A DNA stretch of 64,000 nucleotides from Cupriavidus basilensis (lineage in GTDB: Bacteria > Pseudomonadota > Gammaproteobacteria > Burkholderiales > Burkholderiaceae): assembly GCF_000832305.1 (NCBI RefSeq), contig NZ_CP010536.1, forward strand, positions 1,612,001 to 1,676,000. Direction: 5' to 3'. The notes beneath the pieces were generated by a model. The model was not told the DNA's origin. It saw only the letters and a program-made list of their open reading frames with translations, and did not search any database. A program made the position numbers and the translations under genes. Shown here piece by piece: positions 46,832 to 55,980 of this stretch (the first letter of the stretch is position 1; each line of letters opens with the position of its first letter).

Positions 46832-47245
46832 ATGAAACACCTGAGAATAGCCAGAAGCCTGATGCTCACCATGTTTGCACTTGTCGGCGCTGTCGGCATC
46901 CATCCCGCACAGGCGCACGACAGCGACGATTGCGAGGCGCCAGTGAATGCCTGGAAGCCGCGTGACGCTGTCCGGACGATGGCGCAGCAAAAAGGCTGGC
47001 AGATCGACAGGCTCAGGATCGACGACGGTTGCTACGAGGTCAAGGGGCATGATGCCGATGGCCGGCCTTTTAAGGCAAAACTTGATCCTGTCACCCTTGA
47101 CGTCGTCCGCATGAAGCGTGAAGACGCCGACCGCGGCGGAGCACGCGGACGCCTGCCGGACGCGAATACTGGCAGGCCACCGGCCGACGCACCCCACGAA
47201 GGCTTGCTGAAGCCGGGCGCGAAGCCCCAGGTCCAGATCCGCTGA
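46832..47245 (+). CDS. Exported PepSY-domain small protein
   Basis: 137 aa. The signal peptide is SLMLTMFALVGAVGIHPAQA, then two cysteines (DDCEAP, DDGCYEVKG) that could bridge. The PepSY-like unit is AVRTMAQQKGWQIDRLRIDD then GCYEVKGHDADGRPFKAKLD. A basic/proline tail follows. Such proteins are frequent targets of the two-component system they sit next to. ATG 46832 fits the signal; the frame is open upstream. Confidence 0.87.
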   Translation: MKHLRIARSLMLTMFALVGAVGIHPAQAHDSDDCEAPVNAWKPRDAVRTMAQQKGWQIDRLRIDDGCYEVKGHDADGRPFKAKLDPVTLDVVRMKREDADRGGARGRLPDANTGRPPADAPHEGLLKPGAKPQVQIR

Positions 47246-47358
47246 CCCCTTATTGCCGACGCACCGCGTACCTCATCGGCGTTGCCCCTGCTGAATCAGC
47301 GGCAGGCCAATGCGACGGGTGCGATGGCCCCCTTTTTGCCCAAATCAGGAGAATCCCG

Positions 47359-47826
47359 ATGAAACACGTAATCTCGATCGCCGTGCTTGCCGGCGCGCTT
47401 GCCGCGCCTTCACTGGCATCCGCGCGTCAGGTTTCGTTCGAAACGCAACTGTCGAGCTATGGGGGAGATGGCGCTTACGTTGCCATGTATGTCACCGATC
47501 GCACCGGACGGTACCAGGGCACGCTATGGGTGGCAGGGCGCAAAGCCAAGTACTACCGGCATCTGCGCGACTGGTATCGCGCCACGGGCGGCACCGCAAA
47601 GGTAGACGGCATTACGGGCGCCAGCGTCGGCGCAGGCAAGACGCTGCGTGCGACGCTGGATCTGTCCGACACGCTGCTCGACGCCGGATATGAGGTCCAC
47701 ATTGACACTGCGGTCGAGGACATGAAGGAGTACCCGTCCGAGGTCGTCGTGCCGCTGACCACCTCGGGCGCGAACAAGACGGTCAAGGGGAGCGGCTATG
47801 TGAAGTCGTTCCGCTATTCACTGTAA
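47359..47826 (+). CDS. DUF2271 exported protein with flavinylation motif
   Basis: 155 aa, signal peptide ending LASARQ. The DUF2271 beta-domain includes AMYVTDRTGRYQGTLWVAG. Residues 83-89 read DGITGAS, which fits the ApbE flavinylation consensus D-x-x-(S/T)-G-A-(S/T); T86 would carry FMN through a phosphoester. An ApbE gene lies in the same operon. CAGGAG precedes ATG 47359. I infer that this is the periplasmic electron acceptor of the fused reductase encoded next. Confidence 0.88.
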   Translation: MKHVISIAVLAGALAAPSLASARQVSFETQLSSYGGDGAYVAMYVTDRTGRYQGTLWVAGRKAKYYRHLRDWYRATGGTAKVDGITGASVGAGKTLRATLDLSDTLLDAGYEVHIDTAVEDMKEYPSEVVVPLTTSGANKTVKGSGYVKSFRYSL

Positions 47827-47851
47827 CCGGGGCTCGACGAGGAGGTGCCCG

Positions 47852-50059
47852 ATGTTACGTAAGCTCCATTCAATCCCCGGACTCGTCGCCGCATTGCTGA
47901 TGACGATCGTCGCCTTGACAGGCGTGGCGCTATCTGTGAATCCGGCACTTGAGCACGCAAGTGCCGTCCGCCCAGGCCAGGCTCCGCTCAGCGTTGCAAC
48001 GCTCGCCAGCCGCGTGAGCACCTCGGTGCCCGATGTCGAAACACTCATACGCCGGCCGTCAGGGGCGATCATCGCGTACTACCGGGCCGGCGGCGAACAG
48101 CGTGCATCGATCATTGATCCCGCTAGCGGCAAGGCTGTCGGCGATTATCGACCCTCGCCTGTCGAGCGTTGGCTGAGGAACCTGCACCGCAAGCTCTTTC
48201 TCGGCGACGCTGGCCGGATCGCCACCGGTGCAACTGCAGCTTTCATGCTATTCGCGGCGTTCTCCGGGCTTGTATTGCTCGCCCGCCGGATGGGCGGGTG
48301 GACGCATATCCTGGCCCCGATCCGGGGTGATGGGTTGCAGCGTTTGCATAACGAAACTGCACGAGCCGCGCTTGCCGGCCTCACGCTGTCCGCGATGACC
48401 GGAGTCCTCATGTCGTTGACGACGTTCGGCGTGATCCCGGAAGGCGGCGCGCAGCAGCCCGTCCTCAGCGTTTCGGCAATCACCACGCCCCCGATGCCAC
48501 TGCGGCAGATGCCCGCACTGGCAATAGATGTCTCCAGCCTGCGTCAGTTGACGTTTGCCAACGCCGCCGACCCGAGCAGCATCATCGAAGTGAATACGAC
48601 GGATGGAGCCGGTTATGTCGATCCATCGTTAGGCAGATGGCTTGCCTTTCAGCCCGCCGACGCCTGGCAACGTGTGCACGGGGTTGTCCGCATGCTGCAC
48701 ACGGGCGAAGGACTATGGTGGCTTGGTCTGATTCTCGGCGCATCGTCGGCGTCGGTGCCGTTGCTGGCCGCAACCGGCCTGCTGCTGTGGCTGCGTCGTC
48801 GACGGGCCATGCCGAAGCTCGCCCGCAACGTGCCGGCACGCGACGCGGATACTGTGTTGTTGGTGGGCACCGAGGGCAATAGCACGTGGGGCTTTGCTTC
48901 GGCACTGCATGCAGCGCTGACCCAGGCTGGCCTTCGCGTGCATGTTGCGCCGATGAACGATTTTGCAGCCGGCCGCAGCCTGCGGCATCTGCTAGTCCTG
49001 ACTGCGACCTACGGTGACGGCGATGCACCGGAGAGCGCTATACGATTCCTGCCGAAGCTCGGACGCCTGACGATCCCTGGCGGGGTGGCGTTCGGGGTCT
49101 TGGGCTTCGGCGACCGCCAGTTTCCTCATTTTTGCGGCTATGCGCGAACGGTTCATGACGCGCTGACCGCCAGGGGGCTGGAAGCACTGACCGAGCCGGG
49201 CACGGTTGACCGGCAATCTGAACCCGAATTCCGGCAGTGGTGCACGGGGCTAGCCAAAAGGCTCGGCGTGTCGCTGGATATCCGCTACACACCATTGCTG
49301 CCGCCCACGATACCGCTCAAGCTCGTCTCACGTGAGGACTATGGTGCGGATCCGGAGGACAGGACTTCAGTGCTGCGTTTCATGCCTGCCGAGGGGGCAA
49401 GATTCTGGGCCACCCTGCGACGGCCACGGCTGCCTCGGTTCGAGACGGGGGATCTGCTCGGCGTCGTGCCGCCGGGCGCCACCTCGCCCCGGTACTACTC
49501 GCTCGCGAGCGCGACGGCGGACGGCCTGGTCGAGATCTGCGTGCGGCGTCATCTGAACGGCGTGTGCTCCGGGTATCTCACAGGCCTGCGGCCCGACGAC
49601 ATGATTGAGGCATTCATGCGGCCGCACGCGTGCTTTCGGCCGGGTGCCGGTAGCGCGCCAGTGATCCTGATCGGGGCCGGTACCGGGATTGGTCCGCTGA
49701 TCGGTTTCATCCGGCACAATGCGGCCCGCCGTCCCATGCACCTGTATTTCGGTGCGCGCAATGCTGACGATGGCTTCCTGTACCGCGACGAGCTCAAGCA
49801 CCTCGTAGCCGACCGGCGGCTGCAGGCACTCACGACTGCCTTCTCACGTTCCGGAAGCCGGAGCTATGTGCAGGAGCGCCTTCTCGCCGATACACAGAGC
49901 TTGCGCACCCTGGTTACGCACGGCGCGCAAATCATGGTGTGCGGCGGCCGCAGGATGGCGGAGGGTGTCGCGCAGGCGTGGGAACGTATTCTGACGGATA
50001 CCGGCTTGTCCGTCGCACAACTGAGAGCACAGGGACGCTATGTCGAAGATGTCTATTGA
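47852..50059 (+). CDS. PepSY-membrane / flavodoxin / FNR-type reductase fusion
   Basis: 735 aa. The N-terminal half is a PepSY-TM module: helices near residues 10-30, 125-145, 170-195 and 290-315, a periplasmic part between the first and second, and possible haem-ligand histidines (LHSIPG, NLHRKL, RLHNET, RVHGVV, RMLHTG). The second half is cytoplasmic: a flavodoxin-like domain from about 335 (VLLVGTEGNSTWGFA, TATYGDGDAPES) and a CysJ-like FAD/NAD(P) reductase (RYYSLAS, GAGTGIGPLIGF, VCGGRRMAEGV). It should pass electrons from NAD(P)H across the inner membrane. AGGAGGTG precedes ATG 47852; 20-base overlap with apbE. Confidence 0.92.
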   Translation: MLRKLHSIPGLVAALLMTIVALTGVALSVNPALEHASAVRPGQAPLSVATLASRVSTSVPDVETLIRRPSGAIIAYYRAGGEQRASIIDPASGKAVGDYRPSPVERWLRNLHRKLFLGDAGRIATGATAAFMLFAAFSGLVLLARRMGGWTHILAPIRGDGLQRLHNETARAALAGLTLSAMTGVLMSLTTFGVIPEGGAQQPVLSVSAITTPPMPLRQMPALAIDVSSLRQLTFANAADPSSIIEVNTTDGAGYVDPSLGRWLAFQPADAWQRVHGVVRMLHTGEGLWWLGLILGASSASVPLLAATGLLLWLRRRRAMPKLARNVPARDADTVLLVGTEGNSTWGFASALHAALTQAGLRVHVAPMNDFAAGRSLRHLLVLTATYGDGDAPESAIRFLPKLGRLTIPGGVAFGVLGFGDRQFPHFCGYARTVHDALTARGLEALTEPGTVDRQSEPEFRQWCTGLAKRLGVSLDIRYTPLLPPTIPLKLVSREDYGADPEDRTSVLRFMPAEGARFWATLRRPRLPRFETGDLLGVVPPGATSPRYYSLASATADGLVEICVRRHLNGVCSGYLTGLRPDDMIEAFMRPHACFRPGAGSAPVILIGAGTGIGPLIGFIRHNAARRPMHLYFGARNADDGFLYRDELKHLVADRRLQALTTAFSRSGSRSYVQERLLADTQSLRTLVTHGAQIMVCGGRRMAEGVAQAWERILTDTGLSVAQLRAQGRYVEDVY

Positions 50060-51023
50060 GGCGTTGCCAGACACGCAATTCAAGCTTTGGCGCGTGAGCG
50101 GTGCGACGATGGGAACCCGCTACACGGCGGCCTTCCATACGTCGCCGAAGGCGGACGAAAAAGAACTGGCGGCGCGGCTTGCTGCGGCGCTTGGCTCGGT
50201 TGACGAGCAGATGTCGAACTGGAAGGAAAGCTCCGACGTGTCACGGTTGAATCGTGCCGAGCTGGACTGCTGGGTGCCGGTGTCCAGGAATCTCGCGGCT
50301 TTGCTCGCACGTGCGATGGAGATCGGCAACGATACGCACAACGCCTTCAACATCGGCGTCGGCGGGCTTGTCGGTTTGTGGGGTTTTGGGCCATCGGGCG
50401 AGCAGCGTGCACCTCGCCCAGGCGCGGTGCACACGTTCAAGGCAAGCCCATGCCCGTCTGTGAGCGAACTGATTGACGTGGATGTGCAACGGTGCCGGGT
50501 GCGCAAGCGGGGACCCGTTGCGCTGGATCTGTGTGGTATTGCAAAGGGGTTCGGCGTCGACGAACTTGCACGCGTGTTAAGCGAGCACGAGATCGACTCA
50601 TGGCTTGTCGGCATCGACGGTGAAATGCGCGCGTGCGGAAGCAAGCCGGATGGGTCGCCGTGGGCGATTGCGCTTGAGGCCCCGGATTACGAGCGGCACG
50701 CCGCAATGGGCGTGATCGAACTGAGCAACGCCGCTATTGCGACGTCTGGCGACTACCGCCACTGGGCTGACATCGACGGTGTGCGTATCTCGCACACAAT
50801 GGATCCCCGAACCGGCGCGCCACTGCGCAGTTCCGTTGCGTCGGTGACGGTCATTGCACCGACATGCGCGGACGCGGACGCCTACGCGACAGCCTTGCTG
50901 GTGCTCGGCGCGCAGGCGGGGCGAGATTATGCTCAGCGCAGGCGCCTCGACGCACTCTTCGTCGTACGCGACGGCGATGCGCTGCGCACGATCGGGACCG
51001 GCTACTTTGCCAATGCGCGCTAG
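50040..51023 (+). CDS. apbE: FAD:protein FMN transferase ApbE
   Basis: 327 aa. It attaches FMN from FAD to a Thr/Ser in target proteins. Family motifs: WRVSGATMGTRYTA, NDTHNAFNIGVGGLVGLWGF, DLCGIAKGFGVDELA, SWLVGIDGEMRACG and the C-terminal ISHTMDPRTGAP. No signal peptide or lipobox is visible, unlike most exported ApbEs, so its place of action is open. It starts 20 bases inside the reductase gene, so the two are coupled. The likely target is the DUF2271 protein at 47359. Confidence 0.93.
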   Translation: MSKMSIEALPDTQFKLWRVSGATMGTRYTAAFHTSPKADEKELAARLAAALGSVDEQMSNWKESSDVSRLNRAELDCWVPVSRNLAALLARAMEIGNDTHNAFNIGVGGLVGLWGFGPSGEQRAPRPGAVHTFKASPCPSVSELIDVDVQRCRVRKRGPVALDLCGIAKGFGVDELARVLSEHEIDSWLVGIDGEMRACGSKPDGSPWAIALEAPDYERHAAMGVIELSNAAIATSGDYRHWADIDGVRISHTMDPRTGAPLRSSVASVTVIAPTCADADAYATALLVLGAQAGRDYAQRRRLDALFVVRDGDALRTIGTGYFANAR

Positions 51024-51219
51024 GACCCTGGCCAGTTTTTGCTGCCGGTATGCGCTGTTGCCATACGCCCAGCGCGGCGATGTCTTCCGTGACGGCATTC
51101 CGGTTGCAGACGTCATCCAGACCTGGCTCGACGTCTCGGCTCACCTTGCACGCGGCGCAGAGCAGGCGGCGGAACTGGAACACGGGATTCTTGCAAACGC
51201 CGTCGAAGAAAGCGCTTGA
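51013..51219 (+). pseudogene. C-terminal relic of an antitoxin-like regulator (uncertain)
   Basis: About 68 residues; DVFRDGIPVADVIQTWLDVS followed by AHLARGAEQAAELEHGIL resembles the C-terminal end of AbiEi-type or related regulator proteins (PVADVIQxWLDVxxHPxRGxEQA, from memory). No N-terminal domain precedes it because the frame runs into apbE. It may be debris from an earlier insertion. Confidence 0.35.
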
Positions 51220-51506
51220 GCGACCTCATCGAAATTACCCAGGCGGCTAGCCTTGAAGCTGATCGAAAAAGGAACTTGAATTCCTAGACGCGGACCCAAA
51301 CCGGGGCGGAGGTGTTAGAGGCGCCATCCTGAGTTCCGTCTCAGATCAAGTCGTTGCCAGGACGGGTCGTCCAGTGCCGCAGGAGCGCGATCGGTCCGAT
51401 GGTGACGGACTTACGCAGTCGGCCCCTATCGTGACCGGTAATCGGGGCCGCTGTCGAAATCCAATGGGGACAGGTAAATGCCGATTTCAAAAGCCTTGGC
51501 ATCGCG

Positions 51507-51695
51507 ATGTCGTCGCTGTTGGCCGCGCTGGTGGCAGTGGGTTGCGCGACACAGACGGAACCTGGGGAAGACCGCGTGCGCATCATGGAGCAGCGGGGCA
51601 TTCCCTACGCTTGTGCCAGAGATGACGAGGCCGGTAGGCGGGCCATGGAAGATGACTGGCTACTTTGCACAAGTACGAGCTGTCCGTGCCGCTGA
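51507..51695 (+). CDS. Possible small lipoprotein
   Basis: 62 aa: MSSLLAALVAVGCATQTEPG has a short hydrophobic segment and a lipobox-like VAVGC. Behind it is a charged segment (EDRVRIMEQRGIPYACARDD) and four more cysteines. The hydrophobic core is very short and I see no clear ribosome site. No family recognised. Confidence 0.35.
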   Translation: MSSLLAALVAVGCATQTEPGEDRVRIMEQRGIPYACARDDEAGRRAMEDDWLLCTSTSCPCR

Positions 51696-51955
51696 ACTGA
51701 GCCGCCGCGCGGTGCATGACTACTACCTGCATTGCGCCCCGGCGCGAGTACCACGACACATGGTCATCCCCTCCTGAGTAGGGCATGAGAACAAAAGGTC
51801 CTGCCACAAATCAGCAATGTGCGGGATCTGCCCAAAATCTGATAGGCGTTTCTTCCCACCGTCGCACGCTCACTCGGGCGCGTAAGAGCGTTTCTGCCTA
51901 CGCCATGGGGACATAAGCCGCCGTAGTAATGCGAGGATAGGCGGCTTCGCCGTGG

Positions 51956-52816
51956 CTAACGCTTTGGATGCCCCAGGGCGCGCAGCGCCCTTACTGCCTT
52001 GCGTCTCCGTACTCGCCGCTCCTTTTTCATCCACTGCATGAGCAACGCGTGAGCGCCCGCGCAATCTGTGCGCTTCGGCAGTGTCGAGACGTAAGCTGCA
52101 CCAACGAGGACGTCGTTCAACTCTCGAAGGACCGCCTGCGCCTCGGCCAAGTGCACTGCGCGCTCGCGGTCCGTGCCTCTGAGCACCGGTGCGAAATACT
52201 CGATTAGATAACGCAAGCGCCTGATCTCATGGCGGACCTGCTGAACGTCGTCCAGTTTGCCCTTCCTCGCTCGCTTCAAGCGCCGTCCCAATCGAATGGA
52301 AGCCACTTTCACGCGCGCACGTGCGAGATCCCCGATGACCATCGTTCCCTCTAGCTGACCGCCTGCGAGTACGGCGGCAGCCGCCCTAATGCCGGGAATC
52401 AGATCGTTTTGACTCGGAACGGTGAGTGCCGTGCGGCTCTCGGCGCGAGCCCGATGCGTGAGATCATCCAGAATCTCTAGAAGGACCAGTGCGGCGGGAT
52501 ACGTCGGCGGCACCGCGGCGCGCAAGAACTCGCTAACGATGACCTCCCAGTTTCGCGCATTGGCGACCTGACCGGCCAACGCGCCAAGTTGCTTGCGCCA
52601 CCGCTTCGCAAGTCCCGCCGGCAGCAAAGATTGATATGCCCAGAACAGTGCCCGCAGCCTACGGAGGGCTACCCGCATCTGATGCCCAACCTCTGGGTCA
52701 TGGCTCTCGAGGTAGAGCGCGGTGTAGCGCTCCACTATCGCCGCATCGAGCGACATTAGGCGAGGTAGCACGGCGAGAGCAGGGATCCCGGGGTGTAACC
52801 TGGGAAAGTCGCTCAT
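51956..52816 (-). CDS. CHAD-domain protein
   Basis: 286 aa, all-helical. Conserved histidine/arginine pairs in VGHQMRVALRRLRALFWAY and VRHEIRRLRYLIEYF mark the two halves of a CHAD domain, which binds polyphosphate. It lacks the CYTH (triphosphate tunnel) domain often fused to it. In Cupriavidus some CHAD proteins associate with PHB granules; whether this one does cannot be read from the sequence. It stands 23 bp downstream of a binding-protein gene on the same strand. Confidence 0.9.
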   Translation of the reverse strand: MSDFPRLHPGIPALAVLPRLMSLDAAIVERYTALYLESHDPEVGHQMRVALRRLRALFWAYQSLLPAGLAKRWRKQLGALAGQVANARNWEVIVSEFLRAAVPPTYPAALVLLEILDDLTHRARAESRTALTVPSQNDLIPGIRAAAAVLAGGQLEGTMVIGDLARARVKVASIRLGRRLKRARKGKLDDVQQVRHEIRRLRYLIEYFAPVLRGTDRERAVHLAEAQAVLRELNDVLVGAAYVSTLPKRTDCAGAHALLMQWMKKERRVRRRKAVRALRALGHPKR

Positions 52817-52839
52817 CTTCGTCCCTCGCCTATCGGGAC

Positions 52840-53733
52840 TTATTGTGCAGGCTTATCGCTGCGCGCCTTGATATTGGCGCGTAATGCGTCGCTCATCGGC
52901 ATATTCAAATTCGCGCCGGCGGGAGGGATAGGCGATTCAAACCATTTCTTGTACAGCCGCGCGAACTCCCCCGACTTCATCAACCGTGTGATGGTTCCGT
53001 CCACCAACTTCTTGAACTCGGTGTCGTCCTTGCGAACCATGCAGGCATACGGCTCAACTTGAAGGGTATCGCCTACGATCTCGAGTGCGGAAGGATTTCC
53101 AGAGTTGGCTCGCAGGCCAAACAGCAGCACGTCGTCAAGGGCAAGCGCCACGGCGCGGTCGTTCAATACCAGTTGCATGGCATCCGCATAGTCCTTGCCG
53201 GAGACGAATTGGATATCCAGATTGTGGTCGGCGCTGAATTTGTTCAGCAGTTTCTCGTTGGTGCTACCGGCCGTACTGGCCACCGTCTTCTTCGTTAGAT
53301 CTGAGTAGTTCTTAATGCCTGAGCTCTTCTTGGTCAGCAGGCGCGTGCCGGCGTAGAAGACGTTGATCGAAAACGCCACCTCTTTGCCGCGTGCACTGGT
53401 GTTGGTGGTGGATCCGCACTCCAGATCATAGGTGCCGCTTACCAACATGGGGATTCGGTTTTGGCCGGTCACCGGGACGTAGTCGACCTTAAGGTGAGGC
53501 TTCTTCAGCCGGGCACGCACTTCGTCAACGATCGCTTCTGTCAGATCGACCGAGAATCCGACTGCCTTGTGTGGTGCCAGCAGATAGCTGAACGGCACGG
53601 CGGCCTCCCGATAGGAGACCGTGATCGTGTCGCTTGACGCGATCTTTTCCAGGGTTTGAGCATAAAGATCTGAGGCACCGAGCGGCAGTCCGGCAGCGAT
53701 CAGCATAGTGGCGACTACGGGAATGCTTTTCAT
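52840..53733 (-). CDS. Glutamate/aspartate-type ABC transporter periplasmic binding protein
   Basis: 297 aa from ATG 53733 (MKSIPVVATML; GGAGAA upstream). Signal peptide ending near DLYAQT. Family 3 solute-binding fold: SDTITVSYREAAVPFSYL, KAVGFSVDLTEAIVDEV and MLVSGTYDLECGSTTNTSARG match GltI. No permease or ATPase gene is adjacent, so it is an orphan receptor here. Confidence 0.91.
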   Translation of the reverse strand: MKSIPVVATMLIAAGLPLGASDLYAQTLEKIASSDTITVSYREAAVPFSYLLAPHKAVGFSVDLTEAIVDEVRARLKKPHLKVDYVPVTGQNRIPMLVSGTYDLECGSTTNTSARGKEVAFSINVFYAGTRLLTKKSSGIKNYSDLTKKTVASTAGSTNEKLLNKFSADHNLDIQFVSGKDYADAMQLVLNDRAVALALDDVLLFGLRANSGNPSALEIVGDTLQVEPYACMVRKDDTEFKKLVDGTITRLMKSGEFARLYKKWFESPIPPAGANLNMPMSDALRANIKARSDKPAQ

Positions 53734-54447
53734 TTTTATGTTCTCCATTCAAGCGTCCGAAGGGGCGGCCAATCTGGTCGCCGGCATGCTAATACGACTG
53801 TAGATGCCACCGCGGTCGCGTGGTTGACCAATGTCAACGCGCGACGAACGGGGACGGCGCCGTTGGTTGATGTTTGTGCTTTATGCGGTACCTGCAGGTT
53901 CAAGCTTCAAGACGCCCTGACTTGGGGGCCGCCTCCTTTGTCAGTGGTTCTTGCTACACGAGGGCAAAAACTTGCCCGCCAGCGATTGACAGCATCAGCA
54001 GCAGTTCAGTTGCGGGTAATATTTAGCATCTTGACGTGCACTTGCTTTTCCATCACGTCAGTGGTGATTGTGTCCCGGCATGATGTTCAGGTCGTGTTAA
54101 ACCGGCATTTCATGTGCTTGTGACTCCTTGATCTCCTTCTGTTCGTCCATTAGGAACAGATCGCAGCCTTCCCCGTTCTTGTAGCCCTCGACGAACGGTT
54201 CGACCACGGCGGTGAGTTCGGCGGTCACCAGGCCATATGCGACGCTCGTAAACTCAACAGGATCTCGCGCTCTGTTCATACGAATCAATCGAAATTGCTG
54301 TAGTCAGAACAGAAACGAAAAAGGCCAACGAGAGTAAGGTTGCCAACATAGCTTGCCTCCTGTTCCTTTGTGCTCAGTTCGGACTACTGCCATGTCCTTA
54401 ATGCCACAACGAAGACGGGACGACGCAAGTCCTAGACTCCAACTGTT
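53734..54447. other. Gene-poor stretch with one doubtful small frame
   Basis: A 63-codon minus-strand frame at 54097-54288 (RDPVEFTSVAYGLVTAELTA) has protein-like composition but no ribosome site or known family. The remainder is non-coding as far as I can see and somewhat AT-richer (53990-54110). Confidence 0.35.
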
Positions 54448-55170
54448 TCAGGAAGGCCAATTCAAGTGCTGCGCGACACCTCCCTTCGATGGAATCGTAA
54501 CCTCCGTCTTACGCTCGATTCCGTTTGCAGTAGCAACCACACGATACTTTCCAGCCGGAAGTTTGATGTACATAAAGGGCCCGTCGGATATCGCCCGAAA
54601 GATCTGTTTGCCATCCGGCTTGTAGATCCGAGTGTCAACGTCGGCCAGAAATTCGCCTCGCTTGCCGGTAAAGGTAAGGCGCAGACTATAAGCTGGCGCA
54701 GCAGCCCGGAAGGCGGCGGCTTCATCCTCGCCAATGCCACCACTAAGGTAGGCCACGCCGCTCGCCCGTTTCTGCGGCGGCAGCCCGCCGGCTGCTGGTT
54801 GATCAGTGTCGGCACTACGGCCCATCATGGGGCCGCAGTCCAGGCTTGCGGTGCTCCGACCGCCGCCGTACATGCGCTGTCCGCCCCCGCGCTCGTGACG
54901 AAGCACGACGCCGTGTTGATCGGCGCGTGTATGCACGAGATCATGCAGGCGACGCGTGATTTCCCGGCGCTCTTCGGGAGTCGCGGCGGCGCGCATGCGG
55001 GCGCAGAAATCCGCCTTCTCCTCGCTGCTGAGTAGGTCAACTCCGCGCATGGTCTGGGGAGTTGCGGGTTTTGCAGCCCGTCCAACGGTTTCCTGTGCAT
55101 GGCACTCAGGGGCAAACAAGCTGAGGCTGGCAATGCTGACGATACAAAATAGCTCAAATGCGCCTTTCAT
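54448..55170 (-). CDS. Exported protein with carboxypeptidase-regulatory-like beta domain
   Basis: 240 aa. Signal peptide ending ECHAQET. A helical charged segment (SSEEKADFCARMRAAATPEE) is followed by a Gly/Arg-rich linker. The C-terminal domain, residues about 158-235, has the beta-sandwich pattern of transthyretin/carboxypeptidase-regulatory folds: YIKLPAGKYRVVATANGIER then KTEVTIPSKG. Function unknown; probably periplasmic. Confidence 0.82.
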   Translation of the reverse strand: MKGAFELFCIVSIASLSLFAPECHAQETVGRAAKPATPQTMRGVDLLSSEEKADFCARMRAAATPEERREITRRLHDLVHTRADQHGVVLRHERGGGQRMYGGGRSTASLDCGPMMGRSADTDQPAAGGLPPQKRASGVAYLSGGIGEDEAAAFRAAAPAYSLRLTFTGKRGEFLADVDTRIYKPDGKQIFRAISDGPFMYIKLPAGKYRVVATANGIERKTEVTIPSKGGVAQHLNWPS

Positions 55171-55540
55171 GATGTTGACTCCAGTTGTTCGTCGATCTGT
55201 CGATCTTGCATATACTCCAGAGTTTCGAACCGGTGAAAGTCATGACCGGATCCCTCGGAGCCCCCAACGCCACCTTGTTCATCTTGTTCATCGCTGGCCT
55301 GATGGAAGAGCCGGCGCGCCCGCGTGGCAACTGATTTACGGAGAGATATCGCTCGTGCCCGTGCAGTGGCGAATTTATTCCCCTATTCAGCCTAGCCGGT
55401 TCCATCAGGGGAGACTTGACGCTTGTCAAACTCGGCGTTCTGGACGAATTACTCGATGAGATCGACCCATGACTTGCCTGGCTGGATCGTCGGTCCGACC
55501 GGCAGGCCGTCAATGACCGATTGCAAAGTACGCTCGCTTT

Positions 55541-55802
55541 TTTTGCGATATCGCGCTCCATTCTCAGGCGCGCATTCTCCGCCCGCAGCCGAGCCAACTC
55601 CATCTGCTCAGGCTTGCCGGTCGTCCCCGCCGCCAGTTCTCCCTTCTCCCTTCTCACTCTGACGCATCCATGCCCAAAGGCTACCCTTGGGAATGCCGAG
55701 AACCTTCGCCGTGACCGCTATCGATTGGCTGGCCCTCACCTGGCGAACCGCCTCCAGTTTGTATTCCTGCATGTATTTCGCTCGCGTTTGCTTGCCTGCC
55801 AT
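55541..55802 (-). pseudogene. IS3-family OrfA relic, frameshifted
   Basis: From ATG 55802: AGKQTRAKYMQEYKLEAVRQ and VRASQSIAVTAKVLGIPKGS are the IS3-type OrfA helix-turn-helix. After WAWMRQSEKGE a shift moves the frame to GELAAGTTGKPEQMELARLR and AENARLRMERDIAKKAS, the leucine-zipper end. OrfB and both element ends are missing. Confidence 0.72.
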
Positions 55803-55980
55803 GTCTTGGCTCCTTGCTCGTATTTGAACATTGGCTAAGAACTCCACGCTTCGAGGGCAAGATCTTTATCGGAGTTCGCTGCTCGCAACCGATTTCCCTC
55901 GCAGCCGCGCTGCGCTTGTCTCCCTCGAATGGGCGAAACGGCCTCTTCAGCCGTTCGGAGGGCGCAGGGGAGGCGAGTAC

